Below, piece by piece: positions 1-6,067 of a stretch of 8,899 nt of DNA. Source of the DNA: an uncultured Gemmatimonadota bacterium (lineage in GTDB: Bacteria; Gemmatimonadota; Gemmatimonadetes; Gemmatimonadales; Gemmatimonadaceae); assembly GCA_946479015.1 (NCBI GenBank), contig CAMLEQ010000138.1:1-8899 (forward strand). Direction: 5' to 3'. Each line of letters starts with the position of its first letter. Position 1 is the first letter of the stretch. Position numbers and translations under genes: made by a program. Under the pieces are notes generated by a model that saw only the letters and a list, made by a program, of their open reading frames with translations, was not told the origin of the DNA and did not search any database.

Positions 1-195
1 CGTGGTCTCGAGTCCGGCGAATACGTTCCCCACCGAATCGCCCACCAGCACCGCGTCCACCCCGCTCTCGTCCACCAGACGGCCGAACAGCGCATCGTAG
101 GCCGTCACCACCACCAGCTTCGCGCCGCTGCGCTTCCGCGCCGCGAACTCGCGCACCGTCATCTTCTTCGTCGTCTGCCCCGTCGCGCTGCTCAT
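1..195 (-). CDS. panB: 3-methyl-2-oxobutanoate hydroxymethyltransferase, N-terminal part (cut by window edge)
   Basis: PanB transfers a hydroxymethyl group from methylenetetrahydrofolate to 3-methyl-2-oxobutanoate, giving ketopantoate, the first committed step of pantothenate and coenzyme A synthesis in the cytoplasm. The 65 visible codons start at ATG 195-193 and run off the left edge. They contain two stretches typical of the family: KLVVVTAYDALFGRLVDESG (residues 27-46, first strand and helix of the TIM barrel) and VDAVLVGDSVGNV (47-59), whose Asp-Ser pair belongs to the conserved metal and substrate site. The ATG overlaps the folK TGA as ATGA, and AAGGGGAG inside the last folK codons provides a ribosome binding site, so the start is well supported and translation is probably coupled to folK. 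The link to folK makes sense because PanB uses a folate cofactor. The missing C-terminus cannot be judged. Confidence 0.93.
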   Translation of the reverse strand, partial: MSSATGQTTKKMTVREFAARKRSGAKLVVVTAYDALFGRLVDESGVDAVLVGDSVGNVFAGLETT

Positions 196-647
196 CCACT
201 CCCCTTGAGCTCGGCCAGCTCGCGCCGCCAGAAGTCACGGTGCGGCAACTCGGGATGCGGCACCGTGAGATCGGGCTCGTTCACCGTCTGCGTATCGAAC
301 GTCACAATGTCGAGGTCCAGCGTTCGCGGTCCCCAACGGACGGTGCGAACTCTGCCGGCGTCGCGCTCGATGGCATGGAGCGCCTCGAGCAACTCGCGCG
401 GAGTGAGGGTGGTCTCGACGGCCACCATCTGGTTGAGATACGCGCCCTGAGGGACGTCGCCCACGGGCGCTGTTTCCTCCACGGAAGATGCGCGGAGGAG
501 ACGGCTCCGGGGAAGCGCAGCAAGGGCGATTCGGGCCCGCTCGAGGTGGGCGGCCCGGTCTCCGAGGTTGGAGCCGAGCGCGATGTAGGCGATGTCGCGC
601 ATCCGTTGACAGCGGCGGAACGTACGGGCATCGTGCGCGCGTGTCAA
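192..647 (-). CDS. folK: 2-amino-4-hydroxy-6-hydroxymethyldihydropteridine diphosphokinase (HPPK)
   Basis: HPPK moves pyrophosphate from ATP to 6-hydroxymethyl-7,8-dihydropterin in folate synthesis. The protein shows the family start YIALGSNLGDR (residues 21-31), the SxxEETAPVG region (55-63), the Mg-binding signature RWGPRTLDLDIV (104-115, with D111 and D113 as metal ligands) and the PHPELPHRDF end motif (130-139). The C-terminus stops soon after this motif, a little shorter than many homologues. Two starts are possible. The TTG at 647 is preceded by a perfect AGGAGG five bases upstream and gives 151 residues. The ATG at 602 gives 136 residues and an N-terminus (MRDIAYIALGSN) that fits the family better, but it has no clear ribosome binding site. 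I give the longer form because of the Shine-Dalgarno match. The gene is the first of a folK-panB pair and diverges from rqcH. Confidence 0.93.
   Translation of the reverse strand: MTRAHDARTFRRCQRMRDIAYIALGSNLGDRAAHLERARIALAALPRSRLLRASSVEETAPVGDVPQGAYLNQMVAVETTLTPRELLEALHAIERDAGRVRTVRWGPRTLDLDIVTFDTQTVNEPDLTVPHPELPHRDFWRRELAELKGSG
606..634 (+). promoter_or_regulatory. candidate promoter for rqcH, overlapping the folK promoter
   Basis: TTGACA (606-611) is followed after 17 bp by CATCGT (629-634), a weak -10 with three of six consensus positions. The predicted start is near 641, leaving a leader of roughly 47 bases before GTG 688. With the minus-strand TTGACA at 647-642 it forms an inverted pair, so two polymerases would occupy overlapping DNA. 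Support is the -35 match and the divergent gene layout only. Confidence 0.3.
619..647 (-). promoter_or_regulatory. candidate sigma70-type promoter for folK-panB
   Basis: On the minus strand TTGACA (647-642, a perfect -35 consensus) is followed after 17 bp by TACGTT (624-619), which keeps the three most conserved -10 positions. The predicted transcript start is near 612, about ten bases before ATG 602. This promoter is incompatible with the TTG 647 start, because that TTG is part of the -35 hexamer. Either the promoter and the ATG are real, or the Shine-Dalgarno site and the TTG are. Confidence 0.35.
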
Positions 648-652
648 ACGCC

Positions 653-658
653 CCTCCT
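653..658 (-). promoter_or_regulatory. Shine-Dalgarno site favouring a TTG start for folK
   Basis: Read on the minus strand, AGGAGG lies exactly five bases before TTG 647-645, inside the longer purine run GGAGGAGGGG. It is the strongest ribosome-binding match near either folK start candidate. The caveat is that it is simply the complement of the pyrimidine-rich stretch in front of rqcH, so it could be coincidental. Confidence 0.45.
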
Positions 659-687
659 CCCCTTACCGCCTCCCCCACCCCCCTCTC

Positions 688-2118
688 GTGGACAGCCTGA
701 CGGCGCGCCATCTGGCGCGCGAGCTCGATGCGCGCTGGCGCGGCGGACGGATCGCGGCGTGCGTGCTCGATGCGGATCGCCGGCGCGTGGTGGTGGCGGT
801 GGAGCGCGCGGCGCCGGTGGCCTTCGAGCTGGGCGACCCGGACGTCCCGGTCCGCGAGACGACGGCGCCCCCCGCCGGCGGCGCGATGCAGGGGTGGCTG
901 GTGCGCGGCGTCACCGCGCCGGAGGACGACCGGCGGGTGGTGATCGAGCTGGGACGTCCGGGCAAATTCCGCGGCTCGCCGGAGCGGCGGGCGTGGCTCG
1001 AGATCAGCGCCCTTCCCACCGCGCGCGGGGCGGTGCTCCGCGACGCCGGAGGGGCGCGACTGGCGGCGATCGGCGCCCGCCTCCCCCGGTCGGCGCCGCC
1101 GCGTCCGCTCCCCGACGACGGCGAGCTCGCGCGCGCCGCGGCGCGGGGGGACGTGCAGGCGATGTCGCGGTGGCGCTGGATGAGCGCGGCGACGGCCGCG
1201 TGGCTCGCGCGCGAGCCGGAGCGTGCGGCCGAGCGCTACCGCGAGTTGGCGGAGGGTGCGCCGCGCCCGTCGCGCTGCGGCGACCGCGTGCTCCCGTTCC
1301 CGCTCTGCGAGGATGCGACCCCGGCGGCGTCGCTCGTGCTCGGCCTCGAGGCGGAGGGGACGGCGACACCGGAGCCGGCGCGCGATGGCCGGACGGCACG
1401 GGCGCTGGCGCGGTTGCGGCGCGAGCTCGAGCGCTCTCGCGCGGCGCCGCTGCTGCGCGAGGCGGCCGGCCTCCTGCTGGCGCTCGGCGATGCGGCGGCA
1501 CCGACGGAGGTGACGCTCTCATCGGGGGACCGTGTGCCCGTGTCGCCGCGGCCGGGCGAGGGGGCGATGGCGGCGGCCGAGCGCCTCTTCGGCGAGGCAC
1601 GCTCGATGGAGCGCGCCCTGGAGCGGCTCCCGGCGCGGATCGCGGAGCTCGAGGCCGCGCCGGCGGAAGCGCCGGGGGCCGCTCCGGCCGGGCGCGACGA
1701 CTCGTCAGGCGGAACGCCGCGGCCGGAGCGGGCGCTCCCCTACCGGAGCTACCGATCCTCCGGCGGACTGGACATCTGGGTGGGACGCGGCGCCCGGGCG
1801 AACGACGAGCTCACCTTTCACGCCGCCTCGCCGGATGATGTGTGGCTGCACGCGCGCGACGCCGCGGGGGCGCACGTGGTGCTGCGCTGGCAGCGCGATG
1901 AGCCGCCGCCGACGCGCGACCTGGAGGAGGCGGCGCTCCTCGCCGCGTGGCACTCGCGCTCCCGCGGATCCACGGTGGTCCCGGTGGACTGGACGCGCCG
2001 CAAGTACGTACGAAAGCCCCGGGGCGGCGCCCCGGGGCTCGTGCTGCTGCAGCGCGCGGACACGCTGTTCGTGCGCCCCGAGCCGGCGGTGCTCCGCCGG
2101 CTCATGGGGAAGCGCTGA
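688..2118 (+). CDS. rqcH: compact NFACT-family (RqcH/Rqc2-like) ribosome quality control protein
   Basis: RqcH binds stalled 50S subunits carrying peptidyl-tRNA and directs alanine tailing of the nascent chain. The 476 residues follow the family order: a reduced NFACT-N region (1-130), a helical region (140-190), a coiled-coil part (236-325, with LLREAAGLLLALG at 255-267 and AERLFGEARSMERALERLP at 297-315) and a well-kept NFACT-R domain (351-463: SGGLDIWVGRGARANDELTF at 358-377, WLHARDAAGAHVVL at 386-399, VPVDWTRRKYVRKPRGGAPG at 431-450). An Asp-Arg pair (D81-R82) aligns with the DR motif needed for tailing in Bacillus subtilis RqcH. Usual family members have about 550-580 residues. The usual MLLRKHL and ELMGRHSN motifs of NFACT-N are not recognisable, so this is a shortened, divergent form. 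The GTG start has no Shine-Dalgarno sequence, only pyrimidines before it. The 3' end overlaps the convergent trpA end by 17 bp. The family assignment is firm; whether it still makes tails is inference. Confidence 0.88.
   Translation: MDSLTARHLARELDARWRGGRIAACVLDADRRRVVVAVERAAPVAFELGDPDVPVRETTAPPAGGAMQGWLVRGVTAPEDDRRVVIELGRPGKFRGSPERRAWLEISALPTARGAVLRDAGGARLAAIGARLPRSAPPRPLPDDGELARAAARGDVQAMSRWRWMSAATAAWLAREPERAAERYRELAEGAPRPSRCGDRVLPFPLCEDATPAASLVLGLEAEGTATPEPARDGRTARALARLRRELERSRAAPLLREAAGLLLALGDAAAPTEVTLSSGDRVPVSPRPGEGAMAAAERLFGEARSMERALERLPARIAELEAAPAEAPGAAPAGRDDSSGGTPRPERALPYRSYRSSGGLDIWVGRGARANDELTFHAASPDDVWLHARDAAGAHVVLRWQRDEPPPTRDLEEAALLAAWHSRSRGSTVVPVDWTRRKYVRKPRGGAPGLVLLQRADTLFVRPEPAVLRRLMGKR
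2015..2039 (-). terminator. candidate intrinsic terminator of the trp operon, inside the rqcH coding region
   Basis: This is a perfect 25-bp odd inverted repeat: 12-base arms (AGCCCCGGGGCG and its complement) around one central base. As RNA it would fold into an almost all-GC stem. On the minus strand it begins 63 nt beyond the trpA stop and is followed by TTTCGT, a short and imperfect T run; on the plus strand no T run follows. This polarity suits a terminator for the trp operon. The same bases encode the conserved KPRGGAPG part of the NFACT-R domain in rqcH, so the repeat could also be a by-product of codon choice. Confidence 0.4.
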
Positions 2119-2905
2119 CCGCCTCCCGCATCTCGCGCACGAGCGCCACGGCGCGCTCCACGCTCTCGTCCGCCGCCCGCACCACCGCGCTCCCCACCAC
2201 CACGCCATCGGCCAGGCGGCTCACCGCTGCCGCCTGGTCGGGGCGCGAGATGCCGAAGCCCACGCAGATGGGGAGCGCGGTGACGCCGCGCAGACGCTCC
2301 ACCGTGGCGGGAAGGTCGGTCGGCACATCGTTCCGCGCCCCGGTGACGCCGAGCCGGCTGATCAGGTAGACGAATCCGCGCCCGTGGCGCGCGATCTCCG
2401 CCATGCGCGCGGCGGGCGTGGTGGGCGCCACGAGGCGCACGAAGGCGAGCGGTCCCGAGCCGAGGCGCTCCTCGAGCGCGGGATCGGAGCCCACCGGCAG
2501 ATCCGTGACGAGCAGTCCGCTCGCGCCCGCGGCCGCGGCGCGGTCGAGCACATCGCGCCCGGCCGCGAGGAGCGGATTGAGGTAGCTGAAGAGCACCACC
2601 GGCACGCCCACGCGCGTGCGGGCGATGAGGTCGAGCGCGCCATCCACGGTCATGCCGGCCTCCAGCGCGCGCTGCGAGCTGGCCTGGATCACCGGCCCGT
2701 CCGCGAGCGGATCGGAGAACGGGATGCCGAGCTCGATCACGTCGGCGCCCGCCTCCGCGATCCCCGCCAGCAGCTCGCGCGAGCGCGCGATGTCCGGGTG
2801 TCCGGCCGTGATGTAGACGACGAGCGCCTTGCCGCCGCGCGCGCGCAGTGCCGCGAAGCGGTGGGCGATGGGATCAGACGAAGTAGTCGCCGACGCGGAT
2901 GCCAT
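2102..2905 (-). CDS. trpA: tryptophan synthase alpha chain
   Basis: TrpA cleaves indole-3-glycerol phosphate to indole and glyceraldehyde 3-phosphate and passes indole through a tunnel to TrpB. From ATG 2905 it is 267 residues, normal for the family. It shows ALVVYITAGHPD (residues 27-38), the catalytic stretch VIELGIPFSDPLADGPVIQ (E58 and D69, matching E49 and D60 of the enterobacterial enzyme), the loop and strand FVYLISRLGVTGAR and the phosphate-binding end VGFGISRPDQA followed by DGVVVGSAVV. A TTG at 2923 would add six residues but lacks a suitably spaced ribosome binding site. The ATG lies 32 nt inside the end of the preceding HD-GYP-type gene, an unusually long overlap, so translation probably depends on coupling. 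The stop is 17 nt inside the convergent rqcH gene. It is separated from trpB by two non-trp genes. Confidence 0.95.
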   Translation of the reverse strand: MASASATTSSDPIAHRFAALRARGGKALVVYITAGHPDIARSRELLAGIAEAGADVIELGIPFSDPLADGPVIQASSQRALEAGMTVDGALDLIARTRVGVPVVLFSYLNPLLAAGRDVLDRAAAAGASGLLVTDLPVGSDPALEERLGSGPLAFVRLVAPTTPAARMAEIARHGRGFVYLISRLGVTGARNDVPTDLPATVERLRGVTALPICVGFGISRPDQAAAVSRLADGVVVGSAVVRAADESVERAVALVREMREAVSASP

Positions 2906-4349
2906 ATCGATCGGGATCTGCAACCTTGATGATGGTGCGCCGGAAGCCGCCCGAGCCGTCGCGCTCGGTGAGGTCGGCGAGGAAGCCTGGGAAGAGCACG
3001 TGGCCGCGCTCGTCGCTCACGATCTTCACCAGCGGTCGGGAGATTGCTTCCGGCGAGGGGTTCACGGCGTGCACGAGCGCCAGCTCGAACGTGTCGAGCA
3101 CGACCATCGTACCCACCGGATAGTGCCCCACGAGGCTCATGAACGCCTTCACGAGCACCTGGTCCATGCCGCGGCGCGGGTTGGCGCGCATCTCCTGGAG
3201 CACGTCGGCCGGCGTGAGCGGCGTGGTCTGGTAGCTGCGCCGCGTGGTCGCGGCGTCGAAGGAGTCCGCCACCGCCACGATCTTGCTGTAGATGCTCATC
3301 TCGCGCGGCCGGATGTGCTTCGGGTAGCCCGTGAGGTCCGTCTTCTTGTGGTGCTCGAAGGCGACGATCATCGCGCGATACGGGACGTCGTTCTGCCCGC
3401 GCATCTGGAAGAGCTGGAGCACGCCCATCCACGGGTGCGCGCACACGGTGCGCCACTCCTCTTCCGTGAGTCCCCCCGCCTTGTTGATGATCTCGAGCGG
3501 CACGCGCGCCTTCCCGATGTCGTGCATCAGCGCGGCGACGCCCAGATCGTACAACTGGAGGCGCGTGAGACCGAGCTTCCGCCCGAGCGCGACGGAGAAG
3601 ATGCACACGTTCACGCTGTGGGTGAACGTGTACTCGTCGTAGTCGCGCAGCGTGGTGAGCCCGAGAATCGAGTTCTCCTCGTTGAGGATCTGGTCCACGA
3701 TCCCCTGCACCACCCGCTTGATCTTCTTGATGTTCGGGCTCTTCCCCATGCGGACGGAGGCGATGACCTCCTTGGTCACCGACACCGACTGCGCGTAGGT
3801 GCGCTTCGCGGCCTCGCGTGCCTTCTCCTCCTCCTCCTGGTCCACGGCGGACGGCGGACCCACCTCGAACGCCGCCACCCCCGCGCTGGCGAGACGCTCG
3901 GCGATGCCGCGCAGCCGCTCCTCGCGCTCCGCGGTGCCGGGGGACTGGAGCACCGACAGGAACACCAGCCAGTCGCGCGCGGCGGAGCCCTCGTGGACGC
4001 GGAAGAGCCCCATCCCCGCCTCGGCGAAGACGGTGATGATGCGGCTGAAGCTCGCGTAGTTGTCCAGGTCGAGCCGGAGCCGCGTGCCGTTGATGAAGAT
4101 GAACTCCCCCGACACGCGCACCTCGAGCTCGCGCTCGCGCCGGAGGAACTCCTCGGCGGTGCGCACGAGCTCGTCCATGGTCTTCTGCACCACCGGGTTG
4201 TCCGGCGGGTACAGCTTCAGCGTGCGCATGGCGCCGTAGACGGCGACGAGGAACTCGCGCCCCACCTTGCGGACGTAGCCATCGCTGCCGCGCTCTCCGA
4301 TCATCGCGCCGGGCGCGGGCGTCTGGGGGCGGATGCCGGTGGCGGTCAC
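2874..4349 (-). CDS. HD-GYP-type phosphohydrolase with an N-terminal domain shared with the upstream HEAT protein
   Basis: The product has 491 residues. Residues 33-138 form an alpha/beta region with the signature LKLYPPDNPVVQK (44-56). A charged linker (DQEEEEKAREAAKR, 170-183) leads into an HD-GYP-like metal-dependent phosphohydrolase domain (about 185-400). Its metal-site candidates are all present: H244, the HD pair H276-D277 in LMHDIGK, H305, H333-H334 and D362 in AVADSFDA; GYP is at 341-343. The usual HHExxDGxGYP box reads HHKKTDLTGYP here, with Glu and Gly replaced. A tail of about 90 residues follows, rich in beta strands (VGTMVVLDTFELALV, then the ending RYGIRVGDYFV). No signal peptide or membrane segment is seen, so it is probably cytoplasmic. 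HD-GYP relatives hydrolyse cyclic di-GMP or related nucleotides; the substrate here is unknown. GTG 4349 is supported by GGAGG six bases upstream and a GTGA overlap with the HEAT gene. It sits inside the trp operon. Confidence 0.88.
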   Translation of the reverse strand: MTATGIRPQTPAPGAMIGERGSDGYVRKVGREFLVAVYGAMRTLKLYPPDNPVVQKTMDELVRTAEEFLRRERELEVRVSGEFIFINGTRLRLDLDNYASFSRIITVFAEAGMGLFRVHEGSAARDWLVFLSVLQSPGTAEREERLRGIAERLASAGVAAFEVGPPSAVDQEEEEKAREAAKRTYAQSVSVTKEVIASVRMGKSPNIKKIKRVVQGIVDQILNEENSILGLTTLRDYDEYTFTHSVNVCIFSVALGRKLGLTRLQLYDLGVAALMHDIGKARVPLEIINKAGGLTEEEWRTVCAHPWMGVLQLFQMRGQNDVPYRAMIVAFEHHKKTDLTGYPKHIRPREMSIYSKIVAVADSFDAATTRRSYQTTPLTPADVLQEMRANPRRGMDQVLVKAFMSLVGHYPVGTMVVLDTFELALVHAVNPSPEAISRPLVKIVSDERGHVLFPGFLADLTERDGSGGFRRTIIKVADPDRYGIRVGDYFV

Positions 4350-6067
4350 GCGGCGCCTCCGCGCAGCGCGCGGTTGATGGCGCTGCGCACGCGCACGTCC
4401 TTGTCCTCGGCGGCGCGGCGCAGCGTCTCGAGCGCGCGCGCCGAGCCGATGCGGCCGAGGGCGAGCGCCGCGCACGCCCGGATCTCCGGATCGATGCGGC
4501 GTCGCAGCAGCATGCTCCGCCCGTTGAGCAGCGCGTCGAGCTGCTCGATGCCGGCATCGCCGGCGAGCTGACCGAAGGCCTCGAAGTACGCCATCTTCTC
4601 CGTGAGGTCTGCCTCGCGCACCGCCTTCCCCGTCACCACCGCCTCCACCTTGGGAAGCGCGGCGCGATGCCCGCGCGCGCCGAGGGCCCGCACCGCGGTC
4701 ACGCGCACGTCGCGATCGGGATCGTCGAGCGCCCCTTCGAGCGCGCGCGCGGCGCCGGGGGAGGCGATCTCCGACAGCGCCTGCGCCGCCGCCTGACGCA
4801 GCTCCACCGGCCCGCTCCCGACCACCTTCGCGAGATTCGCCACCGCGGCCGGGGACCGGAGGTCGGCGGCGCGGCGGATCGCCTCGAGCGCGATGTGCGG
4901 ATCCTCGGACGCGATCAGCTTGAGCATCTCCGCCGTGTTCATCGATGCCATTCGCGCCGCCGTGCGCTCGAGCGCCGTGCGCAGCTCGCGGCTCTGCGCC
5001 TGACGCAGCCACCCGAGGACCGTGCCGAGCGTGGAGGGCCGGAGCTGCTGGAAGAGCGCGTCGAGCTCCTCCTGCGGCGGGATCTTCTCCGAGTCGTCGA
5101 GCGACTGGAGGAGCTGCGACAACACGCCGGCGTCGCTCAGGTTCTCCGGGAGGCGCGCGAGGCGCGCGCGCACCTCGTCGGTCGCCTCGGCGAGGGTACG
5201 ATGCAGCGCCTCCACCTCCCCGAGCAGGTAGGCGACGCCGCCGTAATCGCCGGTGGACAGCAGGTGGAGCATGAACTGCTCCAGGATCGCCGCCGCCTCC
5301 ATGCGCACGGCCGGCGCGGTCTGCACCTCGAGCACATCGAGCAGGATCGCGAGCACGTTGCGGCGCAGATCGGTGCCCTGCTCCTTCTGCACCTCGGCGC
5401 GCAGGTAATCGATCTCGTGCTCGTCCAGGAAGTAGAGCGCGGCGTCCAGATCCTCCATGCGCACGATCCCCTGGCGCTCCGGCGTCTGCTCCTCCTCCGC
5501 CTCCTGCTGCACCTCCACGAGCGGGATGTTCCGGTCCGCGCTGGCGGTCTCGCTCGGCGCCGGCGGCACCACGCCGTCGATCGCGATGTCGATGAAGCGA
5601 TAGCGGAGGTAGGCGAACTCCTGCTCCCAGAGAAGCGTGAGCAGGTCGTCCTCGTCGGGGGATGCCTTCCGCACGCGCTGGAGAATGTCGAGGAGGACCA
5701 GCAGCTCGTCGTTCTCCACGCCCTGCCGGAAGGTCAGCTCGCGCACCCCGTCCTTGAAGAACAGCCACGGCAGGCTCTCGGCACGAGAGGTCTCGTGCTG
5801 CACCGTCCGCCCCAGCCAGCGGAACTCCGCCTCGGAGATGTGCAGCACCAGCTCCGCCGTCCCACCCCAGATGGGCGCGAACGCGCCGCGGAGGTTCTCG
5901 ATCGCCCGTTGGTAGATCGGGTTGTTCGGGAGGTAGAGCTGGTGCGTCTTCACCGCGCGCGCGAGGTGCCGCAGCATCTCCTCGACGAGCTGCTGCGGTA
6001 CCGGGAGCTCGGGGAGCTCCGGCGTTTCGGTGGCGGCTGGAAAGGACGTGGGGGACGACACGCTCAC
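4346..6067 (-). CDS. HEAT-repeat protein with an N-terminal domain shared with the HD-GYP-type protein
   Basis: The protein has 573 residues and no recognisable catalytic motif. Residues 28-132 match the N-terminal domain of the next gene, with the signature [13 protein letters not shown] (42-54) and LVLLDILQ (123-130). An acidic stretch ([14 protein letters not shown], 185-198) is followed by a helical region (about 205-370). At least four HEAT-like helical pairs then follow (about 379-570), for example [20 protein letters not shown] (421-440), [16 protein letters not shown] (451-466), [16 protein letters not shown] (526-541) and [16 protein letters not shown] (555-570). HEAT repeats usually form protein-binding scaffolds, so a partner of the HD-GYP-type protein is a natural guess. 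The GTG 6067 start overlaps the trpB stop as GTGA and lacks a Shine-Dalgarno site, which implies coupling to trpB; a GTG two codons further in is the alternative. No membrane segments are seen. Confidence 0.87.
   Translation of the reverse strand: MSVSSPTSFPAATETPELPELPVPQQLVEEMLRHLARAVKTHQLYLPNNPIYQRAIENLRGAFAPIWGGTAELVLHISEAEFRWLGRTVQHETSRAESLPWLFFKDGVRELTFRQGVENDELLVLLDILQRVRKASPDEDDLLTLLWEQEFAYLRYRFIDIAIDGVVPPAPSETASADRNIPLVEVQQEAEEEQTPERQGIVRMEDLDAALYFLDEHEIDYLRAEVQKEQGTDLRRNVLAILLDVLEVQTAPAVRMEAAAILEQFMLHLLSTGDYGGVAYLLGEVEALHRTLAEATDEVRARLARLPENLSDAGVLSQLLQSLDDSEKIPPQEELDALFQQLRPSTLGTVLGWLRQAQSRELRTALERTAARMASMNTAEMLKLIASEDPHIALEAIRRAADLRSPAAVANLAKVVGSGPVELRQAAAQALSEIASPGAARALEGALDDPDRDVRVTAVRALGARGHRAALPKVEAVVTGKAVREADLTEKMAYFEAFGQLAGDAGIEQLDALLNGRSMLLRRRIDPEIRACAALALGRIGSARALETLRRAAEDKDVRVRSAINRALRGGAA
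5781..5798. repeat. 18-bp perfect inverted repeat within the HEAT-protein gene
   Basis: The 8-base arms GCACGAGA and TCTCGTGC flank a two-base centre (GG). The repeat lies within the codons for residues around 90-96 of the HEAT-repeat protein, in its N-terminal domain. It could fold as a short RNA hairpin or be a protein-binding palindrome, but it could also be chance in GC-rich coding DNA. No function is claimed. Confidence 0.4.

Noticed and set aside
240..1838. Open frame on the plus strand running through folK into rqcH in another frame.
   Set aside because: The product is dominated by Arg, Gly and Ala and lacks motifs, while folK and rqcH motifs are unmistakable in their own frames.
2829..4571. 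Long open frame on the plus strand (about 580 codons) opposite the HD-GYP-type gene.
   Set aside because: It is rich in His, Arg, Glu and Leu with no family motif, and the opposite strand has clear HD-GYP motifs. It is a typical antisense shadow in high-GC DNA.
6004..6020. Repeated GGAGCTC in the HEAT gene start region, as a possible binding site.
   Set aside because: It encodes the repeated residues PELPEL and is explained by the protein sequence. GAGCTC is itself palindromic, so the apparent symmetry carries little information.
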